Shown here: piece after piece, positions 23,989 to 32,802 of the stretch
How positions within the stretch are numbered: position 1 is the stretch's first letter
Layout of the letters: each line of letters opens with the position of its first letter
Assembly (NCBI GenBank): GCA_964547875.1
Contig: CAZJPE010000002.1
Location: 62,001 to 126,000 of the forward strand
Length of the DNA: 64,000 nt
From: JAUSIK01 sp964547875
GTDB lineage: Archaea > Nanobdellota > Nanobdellia > Pacearchaeales > GW2011-AR1
Direction of reading: 5' to 3'
The notes under the pieces: model-generated
What the model was told of the DNA's origin: nothing
Databases searched by the model: none
The model's input: only the letters and a program-made list of their open reading frames with translations
Translations under genes and position numbers: made by a program

Positions 23989-24783
23989 TTATTTTATGAA
24001 TTTCTTCTCTTTTTTTAATTCAATATATAAATTCTTAAAGAACAAGAAAAAAAGAGGAAGATTAATGAGCTGGACTAAAAATGTAGATAAAATGTACAAT
24101 AAATTATTAATTATAGAGACACTAACAGGGGCTGCAACACCATTTAAATTCAGAGTTAAAATATATGTTGTTGTTGGAAGTGATATTAAGCCGCCTAATA
24201 GTTGAATTAATGATAAGATTAATATTATAAGAATAAAATAGCCAAAAATTCTCCACCATCTGCCTTTAACTAATTCTCTGCTTCCCCTTAAACTCTTACG
24301 AATGCCATTTTTTTCTTCGTAATAAACATAAATTCCAAAAATCCAATATATTAAAAAGATAATTCCTGGAATTATCAACAATATGAACAATCCTAATAAA
24401 AATATCATCATAACAACGGTAAATCCTAAATATTTAAGATAAAAACTGCTTCCTTCTGAAGTTAGATCTTTGAATTTAAATTTTGCTTTTTTAAGAGGTG
24501 CTGAAGTAAAGCCTGCATAAACAAAAAATGATATGAATAAAGATATTATTCCTAATATTATATTGGAAATGAAAAATGGAATGTTATGTATTAAACCTCT
24601 TGATTGTAATGCTGGGTTTAGAATAATAATAAGAACATCTTTATCAAAGAAAGCCCATATCCATTGTATGCCGTATATGATTATTAGAGGCAATAAATTA
24701 AAGAAGAACATAAAAGTAAATATTGCTTTAAAATTTTCTTTATAATCTTTCCATGATTTTTTGAATATCTCTGTGAATTTCAT
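23989..24783 (-). CDS. Polytopic membrane protein of unknown function
   Basis: A 264-residue protein with about six hydrophobic helices (around residues 20-40, 70-95, 115-140, 142-156, 180-205, 225-250). It has a cytoplasmic-type loop YYEEKNGIRKSLRGSRELVKGRWWRIFGY, a pattern seen in archaeal and bacterial multi-helix proteins resembling the glycerophosphoryl-diester phosphodiesterase membrane domain. No catalytic residues are seen. Its start shares one base with the stop of the upstream gene (TAATG), so the two are translated together. A membrane scaffold or transport role is a guess. Confidence 0.65.
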   Translation of the reverse strand: MKFTEIFKKSWKDYKENFKAIFTFMFFFNLLPLIIIYGIQWIWAFFDKDVLIIILNPALQSRGLIHNIPFFISNIILGIISLFISFFVYAGFTSAPLKKAKFKFKDLTSEGSSFYLKYLGFTVVMMIFLLGLFILLIIPGIIFLIYWIFGIYVYYEEKNGIRKSLRGSRELVKGRWWRIFGYFILIILILSLIQLLGGLISLPTTTYILTLNLNGVAAPVSVSIINNLLYILSTFLVQLINLPLFFLFFKNLYIELKKEKKFIK

Positions 24784-25250
24784 TATGTTAACCTATTATC
24801 TAAAATCTCGCAGTTTTCACAACTATCAATAGAACAAAGTGAAAGTGAATAATCATCAATTAATTTGTTATTTGTTATATATAACTGTGCATTTTTATAG
24901 GATGTTGATGCAACATTTCCTAAATTACTAGTAGTTTTTGTTATTGGTATATCGCTCTTATAATTTCCTTCTGCATCTGCGTCGTAAATTCCACAGGTCA
25001 TTACTATATTTTTTACTTCTTCGTATCCATAATTATAAAGTATGACATCAACTATTATTTCTGAGGAATTATATTCATTCTCTCCCCATTTCTTATTTAT
25101 ATAGGTTACAAGTGCTTTTTCATCGTCAGAGAAAATACTTCTATTAAGTGTTTGGACAATAGGGACTTTTTGGCGTATTTCGATAAATAGCAATGTTAAT
25201 AAGATTATAATTGCCAAAAGAAGAATAGAAAATACTGCTTGCCATTTCAT
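24783..25250 (-). CDS. Membrane-anchored extracellular protein
   Basis: A 155-residue protein with one N-terminal membrane segment (residues about 4-24) and an extracellular remainder. That part contains an immunoglobulin-like or CARDB-like stretch (VDVILYNYGYEEVKNIVMTCGIYDADAEGNY) and a cysteine pair near the end (CSIDSCENC). The helix-then-beta arrangement resembles archaeal anchored adhesion or transport accessory domains, without a firm match. It is coupled by one shared base to the polytopic membrane protein downstream. Confidence 0.55.
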   Translation of the reverse strand: MKWQAVFSILLLAIIILLTLLFIEIRQKVPIVQTLNRSIFSDDEKALVTYINKKWGENEYNSSEIIVDVILYNYGYEEVKNIVMTCGIYDADAEGNYKSDIPITKTTSNLGNVASTSYKNAQLYITNNKLIDDYSLSLCSIDSCENCEILDNRLT

Positions 25251-25444
25251 TATTTAATGAACAAAATTTTATTTATATATCTTTCTTTTTTCTCATTGAT
25301 AAAACAACATAGATATTTAAAAATAAAAAAAACAGAGTCAAACTTAAAATAGTTTTCTTAACCATCTCTTTTTTATTTAAAAGTGCAGAGATATATAAGC
25401 CTTTAGAATATCACTGATTTTAATAGAAAAATCTTACAATAATC

Positions 25445-25452
25445 TTTATATA
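25445..25452 (+). promoter_or_regulatory. TATA-like box for the ThDP enzyme pair
   Basis: The sequence tttatata is centred about 25 nt upstream of the ATG at 25474, giving a leaderless transcript for the E1 alpha/beta-like genes. Confidence 0.5.
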
Positions 25453-25473
25453 TGACTATTTCTGGCGATTTAA

Positions 25474-26394
25474 ATGAGAACTTTAGATTATGGCGTTATA
25501 GAAGGATTGTCTGAAAAATTTTCAAAGGAGGAAAATTTGTCGCTTTTCGAAAAAATGTGCTCAATACGGGCATTTGAATATAATGTAGCTGATGTTTTTG
25601 AGGCTGATTTTGAAAAAATGCCTGTTTATTTATCAGTTGGAAGCGAGGCAGTTGCAGCTGCATTGGCCCTTTCTTATGGAAAGAAAAATCCTTCTATTTT
25701 TGCGCAGCATAGAGCTCATAGTTATTATATTGCTTTCGGAGGCAATCTTGAGTCTCTTGTTGACGAGATGCTGCACAGACCAACAGGCTGCGCCTATGGA
25801 ATGGGCGGCTCTGCTTCAATTCATTCTCCTGAAATTAAGATGCATGGGCATGACGGATTTATGGGAACACAGGTGCCCTTTGGAGTTGGCAGAATTTTTG
25901 CTGCCAATTATAGAGATAAAGAAAACAAAGAATATGGCTTGTGCATTATGGGAGATGCTTCTGTAGAAGAGGGCTATGTTTTTGGAGGTTTGGGATTTGC
26001 AGCACACAAAAATCATAAGATGCCTATTTTATTTGTATGCGAGGATAATAATCTCTCTGTTCTTACTAAAAAAGAAGTGAGAAGGAATTGGGAATGCTCT
26101 AATCTTGCAAAAAGCCTTGGCATGGAAACAATTGAAATAGCAGATAATCCCTGGACAATCATGCATTATGCTAATGAACTTAAAAATAATCTGCCTGCGT
26201 TCATGAACATTCATTTAGTAAGGATTTTAAGACATGTAGGAAGCAAAAGTGATGGCTCTCCTGAATGGGACCGACTTGAGCTAACAAAACAGGAGCTTAA
26301 AAGAATAGGCTTGGGAATAGAAGCGGAAGAAATAGAAAGAAAGACAAAAAGATACACAGATAACTTATGGAAAAGAAAATTGGAGGAGTATTAA
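25474..26394 (+). CDS. ThDP-dependent enzyme, E1 alpha-like subunit
   Basis: A 306-residue protein of the E1_dh family (alpha subunit of pyruvate or branched-chain 2-oxoacid dehydrogenase). YLSVGSEAVAAALALSYG is followed by AQHRAHSYYIAFG, TGCAYGMGGSASIH and the thiamine-diphosphate motif G160-D-A...E-D-N192-N193. E1 alpha of complete complexes is around 360 residues, so this is slightly short. The beta-like partner follows directly. No E2, E3 or lipoate gene is in the window, so the pair may act alone, for instance as a decarboxylase or acyl-transfer enzyme in a sugar or side-chain pathway. That is inference. Confidence 0.85.
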   Translation: MRTLDYGVIEGLSEKFSKEENLSLFEKMCSIRAFEYNVADVFEADFEKMPVYLSVGSEAVAAALALSYGKKNPSIFAQHRAHSYYIAFGGNLESLVDEMLHRPTGCAYGMGGSASIHSPEIKMHGHDGFMGTQVPFGVGRIFAANYRDKENKEYGLCIMGDASVEEGYVFGGLGFAAHKNHKMPILFVCEDNNLSVLTKKEVRRNWECSNLAKSLGMETIEIADNPWTIMHYANELKNNLPAFMNIHLVRILRHVGSKSDGSPEWDRLELTKQELKRIGLGIEAEEIERKTKRYTDNLWKRKLEEY

Positions 26395-26402
26395 ATGTAA
26401 AA

Positions 26403-27365
26403 ATGACAGAGCAACTGCGTGAAACAATAAGAATAATATCTAGAAAACATTTGGAAGAGAATAACGGCTTATTATTAGGCCAATGCTTAACTGCAGTCGG
26501 GTGGGTTGGAAATACTATTCCTGAAATGCCTGAGAATAAGGGACTCGTAGAACTTTCAATGGATGACACATTTGCAGGATATTTTATATCTGGCATTGCT
26601 GCAGGAGACAAAGTCAGGCCTATTTATGTTGTTAGATATCAAGGCTTTCAATGGTTTAATGCAGTGGGCATTGTTAATTATGCTGCCAAGTCTAAGGAAA
26701 TGTGGAAAATACCATGTCCTGTATTTGTAAGATCAATTGCAATGGAAGGAGGAGGCAGAAAAGGGAGAGACGAGAGAGCTATAGGACCTGTTGCTTCTGC
26801 AAGTCATCATGGAATATTTTACAGAATGCCTGGAATTCCGATTTGCGCGCCTGCAACTCCGAAAGAATACGAATCAATATGGAATCATTTTATGAATCAT
26901 GACGATCCGCTTTATGTCAGCGAGCACAGAAGAGTTTGGGATGTTGATTATGAAATGCAAGATACATTGGAAAAAGATGCAGACATTACGCTATTTCCGA
27001 TTTCTGCAACAAGATTAAATGCTCGCGAAGCTGTTGGAAGATTGGAAAAAGAAGCTGGAATTAAATGTAATGTAGTGAATTTGTTATGGCTAAAACCTCT
27101 TGATTTGAATAAAAAAGATGAAAAAATAGAATATTCCTTGAATAATTCAAGATGTGGGGGATTGGTCTTAGACGGAGATTACATAAACGGCGTTGCGAAA
27201 AATATAGCTTACGAGCTTATGCATAAATACGAAAAGAAAATTTATGCGCTTGGTTTAGAAGAGAGAGCGTCTGGATTTGCGCCCTGGAATAATAATTTAG
27301 CGCCTACGCCTGATAGAATATATAGTTATGTTAGATGGTTAGTTGGTAAGAATAAGAAGACATAG
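26403..27365 (+). CDS. ThDP-dependent enzyme, E1 beta/transketolase-like subunit
   Basis: A 320-residue partner of the alpha-like protein, with a transketolase pyrimidine-binding domain (SMDDTFAGYFISGIAAGDKVRPIYVVRYQGF) and a C-terminal transketolase-like domain. The glutamate that normally activates ThDP lies in an E-x-x-F/A-type strand near residue 50 (VELSMDDTFAG), where the match is weak. The alternative in-frame start at 26367 lies inside the alpha gene; 26403 is chosen because family N-termini begin shortly before the first helix. It probably forms an alpha2beta2 enzyme. The substrate is probably a 2-oxoacid or ketose. Confidence 0.8.
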   Translation: MTEQLRETIRIISRKHLEENNGLLLGQCLTAVGWVGNTIPEMPENKGLVELSMDDTFAGYFISGIAAGDKVRPIYVVRYQGFQWFNAVGIVNYAAKSKEMWKIPCPVFVRSIAMEGGGRKGRDERAIGPVASASHHGIFYRMPGIPICAPATPKEYESIWNHFMNHDDPLYVSEHRRVWDVDYEMQDTLEKDADITLFPISATRLNAREAVGRLEKEAGIKCNVVNLLWLKPLDLNKKDEKIEYSLNNSRCGGLVLDGDYINGVAKNIAYELMHKYEKKIYALGLEERASGFAPWNNNLAPTPDRIYSYVRWLVGKNKKT

Positions 27366-27383
27366 TCTTTAGAATAAAAAAAC

Positions 27384-27391
27384 TTTTAAAC
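27384..27391 (+). promoter_or_regulatory. TATA-like box for the DJ-1 family gene
   Basis: The sequence ttttaaac is centred 25 nt upstream of the ATG at 27412. Confidence 0.45.
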
Positions 27392-27411
27392 TAGCAATTC
27401 TGAACTTTTAA

Positions 27412-27942
27412 ATGAAGAAGGCGCTAATATTGGCTGGAAAATTCGTGCAGGATCATGAATTTATTTATCCATATTACAGACTACAGGAAGAGGGCTTTAA
27501 AGTGACTGTTGCAAGTGAGGATGGGCAGGAAACAGTTGGAGCTGTTGGAATAAAAATTCCAGTAAACGAAAAAATTGAAAATATAAATCAAGAGGATTAT
27601 GATTTGTTAGTTATCCCTGGAGGAGCAAAGGCAATGGAATATATGAGGCAGAATAAAAAGATCATTGATTTGATAAGCGGGTGGAATAAAAAGGGAAAGA
27701 TAATTGCTGCAATTTGCCATGGAAGCCAATTGCTTATTTCTGCAAAAGTAGTAAAGAATAGAAAATTAAGCGGATATTACAGTATAAAAGATGACATTAG
27801 CAATGCTGGGGCAGATTATGTGGATGCTCCGTTTGTTACAGATAAAAATATTATTACCTCGCCCCATTATAAGCATCTTGGGCCTTGGATGAAAGAAGTT
27901 TTTGGAGTGTATAAAAGAAAATATGGTGATTTTAACAATTAA
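27412..27942 (+). CDS. DJ-1/PfpI family protein
   Basis: A 176-residue alpha/beta protein with the family's nucleophile elbow AAICHGSQ (Cys102), the acidic partner near E16, and the PGGAKAMEYMR segment before it. DJ-1/PfpI proteins include glyoxalase III, deglycase-like, amidotransferase-like and protease-like members, all cytosolic. Sitting between ThDP subunits and a cupin protein, it could handle a reactive carbonyl intermediate; this is a guess. The end overlaps possible upstream starts of the cupin gene. Confidence 0.88.
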   Translation: MKKALILAGKFVQDHEFIYPYYRLQEEGFKVTVASEDGQETVGAVGIKIPVNEKIENINQEDYDLLVIPGGAKAMEYMRQNKKIIDLISGWNKKGKIIAAICHGSQLLISAKVVKNRKLSGYYSIKDDISNAGADYVDAPFVTDKNIITSPHYKHLGPWMKEVFGVYKRKYGDFNN

Positions 27943-27961
27943 CAATTCGGAATTGGATAAT

Positions 27962-28684
27962 ATGAGATTATCAAACGTTTTAACGCCTATTGACACAACA
28001 ATGAAGAATTTTGATTTTTCAAAGGTTATTGTAAATAAACCATGGGGATATGAATATTTGGCATATGCAAACAAGAATATTGCTATCTGGATAATGTACA
28101 TAAAGAAAAATTTCTGCAATTCCATGCACTGCCATCTTGAGAAAAAAACTAATCTCATGCTGCTATCTGGAAAAGCTGTTTTTTCAACTCTTCAAGAAGG
28201 GCATGTGATAAAAGAGGGGGACATAATTGCCATAGATAAAAAATCCTTCCATTCCACTCAAGCTATTTCTGACGAAGGCATTTTTGTAATGGAGATTGAA
28301 AATCCTGTCAACAAAGTTGACTTATTGAGGCTGTCTGACGAATACGGCAGGGAAACAAAGGGCTATGAATCTAAAAATGAAATTTCACGCAATATAGACA
28401 GTTATAATGCTGTTTTCTTTGAGAATGAAGAATTTGATAAAGCAAAGAGAATCGGGAACATGGGCCTTTATTTCAAAAAATTTGAAGATGATAGAGAATT
28501 GATAGAGTACATGAACAGCAATAATGAATCCATAAATGCTGTTGTTGAGGGGACAATTATCAGTGATATTTCTGGCGAGATGATTATGCCAGGGAAGTTT
28601 TTTTCAAATAATCATCCTGAAAATAAAAATATAAAAATTCTAGAAAAGCCTTTAATTTTGCTTTCTATTTCAAGAAGAGATTAA
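27962..28684 (+). CDS. Cupin-domain protein (sugar-isomerase-like)
   Basis: A protein of 240 residues from ATG 27962. VNKPWGYEYLAY is the entry of type II phosphomannose isomerase-like cupins, followed by MHCHLEKKTNLMLLSGKAVF, a metal-binding H-x-H...E block, and EGDIIAIDKKSFHSTQA with the second-motif histidine. It is related to the cupin at 36478-37278, which has the same NKPWGxE signature. In-frame ATGs at 27902 and 27924 lie inside the preceding gene; 27962 is chosen as the first start after its stop but is not certain. The 3' end overlaps the convergent fusion gene by 4 nt. Confidence 0.75.
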   Translation: MRLSNVLTPIDTTMKNFDFSKVIVNKPWGYEYLAYANKNIAIWIMYIKKNFCNSMHCHLEKKTNLMLLSGKAVFSTLQEGHVIKEGDIIAIDKKSFHSTQAISDEGIFVMEIENPVNKVDLLRLSDEYGRETKGYESKNEISRNIDSYNAVFFENEEFDKAKRIGNMGLYFKKFEDDRELIEYMNSNNESINAVVEGTIISDISGEMIMPGKFFSNNHPENKNIKILEKPLILLSISRRD

Positions 28685-30720
28685 AATCTATTCTTTGAAA
28701 TCCAGCTCTTTACTCCCTCTGATTCAAATCTTACCTCCATTACCTCTGGAGAGCCTGCATTCTTCAACGCCCTTGCCAAATCATTTCTTTTTTTAGGGGA
28801 ATGGAAGAATAAAAGATAGCCTCCATCTCCTGCTCCGAGAAGTCTCCCTCCATATGCGCCATTCTTTAATGCGCATTCGTATAATTTGTCCACGAAAGAA
28901 TTTGAGATATTGTCGCTTAATTTTTTCTTGATTTCCCACGTTTCGCTCATTATTCTTCCAAATAATTCCAGCCTGCTGGTTAATAAGGCTTCTTTTATCT
29001 CCTCACTAAGTTCTTTCAAGCGAAATAGAGATTTTGTTTTTTCTGATTCGTCTTTCATGAAAAACGCCTCCTGCCTTTTATGAATATCTCCAGAATTGTG
29101 CGTGCGCCCTATATAACAAAGGAGCAGATGATTCTCAAGCTCGTCAATTACTTCTTGCTTTAATTTCAATGGATAAACCAATGATTTGTCTTTTTCAAAT
29201 TCTATGTAATTAAATCCTCCAACTGCAGACGCATACTGATCCTGCCAGCCCCCTTTAATCTTCAGTTCTTCTCTTTCAACCTTATAAGCTAATTTTGCAA
29301 TAGTATAATCGTCATGCTTATAATCCATTAACTGATCCAGCAGGCTTATTATCAGCACTGACAAGCTTGCTGACGAGCCTAATCCTCTTCCAGGAGGCAC
29401 GTCACTTGCTACATATAATTCCAAGCCGAATTCAGGATTCATTAGTTTTATTGCTGCCTTAATTAAGTCAAGCCTGCCGTCATAAACAAGCTCTTTAACA
29501 GAATTGGCAAGTATAATCCCTCCAAATTCCGAGTCAATAATTATTTTTTTATCTGCTCTTTTTATCAAGGTTGCGCTACAATATTTTTTAATTGTAGAAT
29601 TTATGACACATCCCCCATATTTTTCAAAAAAATAAGGAATATCTGTTCCGCCGCCAGCGAAACTTATTCTTAATGGCACCCTGCCTCTTACAACAGGGAA
29701 TTTTTCAGTTGTTATTTTCTCAATTCTAAACTGCACATCCTTGACTCTCCCTTCATTATCTATAATTGGAAGATGATTGATGCCTGAAAATAATAATTCA
29801 GATATTCTTTCTTTTGTATCGTCGTGCTTTCCTGTAATTGGATCTCTGATCATGATAGATTTAACATCATCATCTATTTTTCCATTTCTTAAGATATGCT
29901 CCTTAATTATCCTATCATTGATAATGCCAACGAGCTTTTCATTTTTATCTACAACCAAACCTAAATCTATTCCTGTTTTAGATATTTTCCTCATTATATC
30001 GCTTATTTTATTATGCTCTCTTACAAAAAGCCCTTTTATAATTCCCTCTTTAAATTCTTTGTAAGTTTCTGGCAAACCTATGTCAATAAAATAGCCTTCG
30101 TTTTTAAAGCACCATAATAAACCTTCTTTTGATAATTTGGGAAATATTTCCTTTTCCAAAGAGACATTTTTTTCAGGCTCTATATAATCAAAAATAATTG
30201 GCTCAAATAAATATGCTCCAACATTTATCAATCCCTTATTATTTTCTGCGCCTTTTTCTAAAAAGTCCAAAATTCTATCTCCGCTAATAGAAATTCTTCC
30301 GCCTCTGGAAGTATCTAGTACTTCTGTTGCCGCAATTGAGAACTTGCTTTTCTTTGTTTTATGAAATTCCAAAAATTTTTTTAAATCAATCTCAAAGTAT
30401 GAATCTCCGTTTAATACCAAGAAGGTATCGTCAATATACCTCTCGGCTTTTTTTACTGCGCCTGCTGTTCCAAGAGGCACCTCTTCTTCAGAATATGTTA
30501 TATTAACTCCCCATCTCTTTCCTTGACCAAAATAAGATTTTATTTTATCAGCCATATGGTGAACTGCGAGTATTAGTTCTTCTATACCCTGCTCTTTCAA
30601 AAATCTTATTTGATACTCTAAGAATGGCTTGCCTGCAATAGGAGCCATTGGCTTTGGCAAATCTGTGACTTCGGATCTTAAACGCGTTCCAAACCCGCCA
30701 GCTAGGATAACTGCCTTCAT
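28681..30720 (-). CDS. Fusion: sugar-1-phosphate nucleotidyltransferase (HddC-like) + CBS-like region + GHMP sugar kinase (HddA-like)
   Basis: A 679-residue three-part protein. Residues 1-235: nucleotidyltransferase with AGGFGTRLR (7-15), the lysine of LPKPMAPI, and LNGDSYF, closest in motif to D-glycero-D-manno-heptose 1-phosphate guanylyltransferase. Residues about 235-345: CBS-pair-like sequence (ISDIMRK, LGLVVDKNEKLVGIIND, INHLPIIDNEGRV). Residues 345-679: GHMP kinase with VRGRVPLRISFAGGGTD at its start, as in heptose-7-phosphate kinase HddA, and the ATP loop PPGRGLGSSAS (442-452). In bacteria HddA and HddC are separate and catalyse the first and last steps of GDP-heptose synthesis. The GmhB gene lies just upstream on the same strand. 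The CBS region suggests nucleotide-controlled activity. Confidence 0.85.
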   Translation of the reverse strand: MKAVILAGGFGTRLRSEVTDLPKPMAPIAGKPFLEYQIRFLKEQGIEELILAVHHMADKIKSYFGQGKRWGVNITYSEEEVPLGTAGAVKKAERYIDDTFLVLNGDSYFEIDLKKFLEFHKTKKSKFSIAATEVLDTSRGGRISISGDRILDFLEKGAENNKGLINVGAYLFEPIIFDYIEPEKNVSLEKEIFPKLSKEGLLWCFKNEGYFIDIGLPETYKEFKEGIIKGLFVREHNKISDIMRKISKTGIDLGLVVDKNEKLVGIINDRIIKEHILRNGKIDDDVKSIMIRDPITGKHDDTKERISELLFSGINHLPIIDNEGRVKDVQFRIEKITTEKFPVVRGRVPLRISFAGGGTDIPYFFEKYGGCVINSTIKKYCSATLIKRADKKIIIDSEFGGIILANSVKELVYDGRLDLIKAAIKLMNPEFGLELYVASDVPPGRGLGSSASLSVLIISLLDQLMDYKHDDYTIAKLAYKVEREELKIKGGWQDQYASAVGGFNYIEFEKDKSLVYPLKLKQEVIDELENHLLLCYIGRTHNSGDIHKRQEAFFMKDESEKTKSLFRLKELSEEIKEALLTSRLELFGRIMSETWEIKKKLSDNISNSFVDKLYECALKNGAYGGRLLGAGDGGYLLFFHSPKKRNDLARALKNAGSPEVMEVRFESEGVKSWISKNRF

Positions 30721-30743
30721 TTTTACTCTTTTTTGCTCCTCAT

Positions 30744-30751
30744 TTTATAAA
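30744..30751 (-). promoter_or_regulatory. TATA-like box for the fusion gene
   Basis: The sequence tttataaa is centred about 27 nt upstream of the minus-strand ATG at 30720, between it and gmhB, so the fusion gene can be transcribed separately. Confidence 0.45.
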
Positions 30752-30791
30752 GCCGTATCTGGATAATATATAAACATTATGAGAAAATAGT

Positions 30792-31379
30792 CTATACTTT
30801 ATTCTTTAAGATTATATTTGCAACTGCGTCGTAAAGATCTGATGCATGAAACGATGGCTCTATATCAATTAGATTTTCATTGCCTTTGCCCCCATATCCT
30901 GTTTTCACAAGAATTGTTTTGCACCCTGCAGACTTACCTGCATAAATATCACTCATTTTATCTCCAATGATATAACATCCAGATAAATCTTTTATGTTAA
31001 AATCTTTTTGCGCTTGCAGAATCATTCCTGGTTTTGGCTTCCTGCATTCACATTCTTTAGTGTAGATTGGATTATTTCCCTTGGGATGATGGGGGCAAAA
31101 ATATATTTTATCCAATTTCGCTCCTTTTTCGTTTAACAATTCTCTCATGTAATTATTTAAATTCTCCACGTCATTTTGTGTGCAAATTCCTTTTGCTATA
31201 GCGGATTGATTCGAGATAATTATTATTCTATAATTATTTTTGTTTAATAATTTTATTGCGTCTATTGTTTTATCAATCAGCTTAAAATCTTCCCTTCTAT
31301 GAAGATGAATCCTTTCTTCGCAAATAACGCCATCTCTATCAAGAAAAACTACTTTCTCCATTATTATTGCTTTTGTCAT
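30792..31379 (-). CDS. gmhB: D-glycero-D-manno-heptose 1,7-bisphosphate phosphatase
   Basis: A 195-residue HAD phosphatase of the histidinol-phosphatase type with FLDRDGVICEE (nucleophile and acid aspartates), IIISNQSAIAKG (motif II), the structural zinc site CPHHP...CECRKPKPGM, and IIGDKMSDIYAGKSAGC (motif IV). The zinc loop and length are diagnostic for GmhB, which removes the C7 phosphate before nucleotidyl transfer. It lies immediately upstream of the HddC-HddA fusion on the same strand, matching the pathway order. An internal ATG at 31361 (MEKVVFLDRDG) is an alternative start. Confidence 0.88.
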   Translation of the reverse strand: MTKAIIMEKVVFLDRDGVICEERIHLHRREDFKLIDKTIDAIKLLNKNNYRIIIISNQSAIAKGICTQNDVENLNNYMRELLNEKGAKLDKIYFCPHHPKGNNPIYTKECECRKPKPGMILQAQKDFNIKDLSGCYIIGDKMSDIYAGKSAGCKTILVKTGYGGKGNENLIDIEPSFHASDLYDAVANIILKNKV

Positions 31380-31423
31380 GAAAAACGAGCATTATATTAA
31401 ACTTTTCTATAAATCACCGATTT

Positions 31424-31433
31424 ATTTATAAAC
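31424..31433 (+). promoter_or_regulatory. TATA-like box for the 4,6-dehydratase gene
   Basis: The sequence atttataaac is centred about 26 nt upstream of the ATG at 31454, in the 74-nt gap divergent from gmhB. Confidence 0.5.
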
Positions 31434-31453
31434 ATATTTCTGAAATAATTAAA

Positions 31454-32431
31454 ATGGCAAAATCTATGATAACTGGGATTGGTGGGTTTGTTGCTTCGCA
31501 TTTGGCGAATTATTTGGTTGGGAAGAACGAAGAGGTTTATGGAACTTATCGCTGGACAGAAGACCTTTCAAGAATAGATAAAATAAAAGATAAAATAAAA
31601 ATGATTCCTGCTGACTTATTAGATTTAAGCAGTTTAATAAGGGCAATTGCAGACAATTATCCAGATTATATTTTTCATTTGGCTGCACAGAGTTATGTTC
31701 CAGATTCATTTACAAATCCGATTGTAACTGTTGAAACTAATACTATAGGAACAATAAATCTGCTGGAAGCTATTAGAATAATAAAAGATTACATAAACAA
31801 AGACTATGATCCTGTGATTCACTTGTGCTCTAGCTCTGAATTCTATGGAAGAGTTGACGAGCAGGAAATTCCGATAACAGAAAAACATCCAATGAGGCCT
31901 GGAAATCAATATGCTATTGGTAAGATAGGGGCTGATGCTGCTGGATATTTTTACTATAAGTATTATGGCTTGAAAGTCATTAGAACGCGCATGTTCACAC
32001 ATACTGGCTATGGAAGGACAATGATGTCTGCAGAATGCAATTTTGCAAAACAAATTGCATTAATTGAAAAAGGCAAGCAAGAGCCTGTTATAAATCACGG
32101 GAATTTGAACTCTGTCAGAACCTGGGCTGATGTAAGAGATGCTGTGAGAGCATATTATATTTTAGTTAGGAAAGGAAAACCTGGAGAAGTTTATAACATA
32201 GGCGGAAATACTGTAAAAACCATTGGCGAGGCTCTTGATTATTTAATCTCATTAAGTCCTATGAAAGACAAGATAAAAAAAGAGCTGGATACTAAGCTTG
32301 TGAGAAAAATGGATGTAAACTTGCAGATAGTAGACATATCAAAGTTCCAAAATGAAACAGGCTGGACTCCGGAAATTCCTTTTGAAGAAACTTTATCAGA
32401 AGTCTTGAGATATTGGAGAGAGCACGTTTAA
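31454..32431 (+). CDS. GDP-mannose 4,6-dehydratase-like nucleotide-sugar dehydratase
   Basis: A 325-residue extended SDR with GIGGFVASHLA at the NAD site, HLAAQSYVPDSF (about 76-87), CSSSEFYGRVDEQEIP (about 126-141) and an intact YAIGK catalytic motif (about 154-158). The SSSEFYG and the following P-x-x-P-Y-A pattern are those of GDP-D-mannose 4,6-dehydratase and its heptose-specific relatives (DmhA of Yersinia, Cj heptose enzymes). With the GDP-heptose genes next to it, GDP-heptose is an attractive substrate, leading to 6-deoxyheptose; GDP-mannose is the alternative. It is divergent from gmhB and convergent with two cupins. Confidence 0.85.
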   Translation: MAKSMITGIGGFVASHLANYLVGKNEEVYGTYRWTEDLSRIDKIKDKIKMIPADLLDLSSLIRAIADNYPDYIFHLAAQSYVPDSFTNPIVTVETNTIGTINLLEAIRIIKDYINKDYDPVIHLCSSSEFYGRVDEQEIPITEKHPMRPGNQYAIGKIGADAAGYFYYKYYGLKVIRTRMFTHTGYGRTMMSAECNFAKQIALIEKGKQEPVINHGNLNSVRTWADVRDAVRAYYILVRKGKPGEVYNIGGNTVKTIGEALDYLISLSPMKDKIKKELDTKLVRKMDVNLQIVDISKFQNETGWTPEIPFEETLSEVLRYWREHV

Positions 32432-32433
32432 TC

Positions 32434-32802
32434 TTATAGATAATATTTTAAATTATTTTTTTCTTCATTAACAAACTTTTCTTCCGTTACTCCAAGGATA
32501 ATCGTGCCTTTCTTTGCATAAGCTTTATGATATATTCGCGGAGGGATTCTTATTCTATCGCCTGGAGATAAAATAACGCTTTGTCTTTCTTCAGTATCTA
32601 TGTTTGTTAATTCATACCTTAATTCTCCTCTGAACACATACCAAATCTCTCCATATTCATGAAAATGGCCTCCTAAAAGACAATCTGTTTTTGTTTCTAG
32701 TGTTAATAATTGGCGAGCAGTAAAATCTCCATTAAAAATCTGTCTTAAAGTTCTTCTCTCATCATCATGACCTTCTCTAACCTTTTCAGATTGTGTTATC
32801 AT
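32434..32802 (-). CDS. Small cupin protein
   Basis: A 122-residue single-domain cupin: GGHFHEYGEIWYVFRGELRY is cupin motif 1 (G-x5-H-x-H-x4-E-x6-G) and LSPGDRIRIPPRIYHKAYA is motif 2 with its histidine. It is paralogous to the next gene (same RRxLxxIFNGxFTAxQ opening) and overlaps it by 4 nt, so the two are translated together and may form a heterodimer. Such small cupins can be sugar isomerases, epimerases or ligand sensors. Context suggests action after the 4,6-dehydratase. Confidence 0.75.
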   Translation of the reverse strand: MITQSEKVREGHDDERRTLRQIFNGDFTARQLLTLETKTDCLLGGHFHEYGEIWYVFRGELRYELTNIDTEERQSVILSPGDRIRIPPRIYHKAYAKKGTIILGVTEEKFVNEEKNNLKYYL

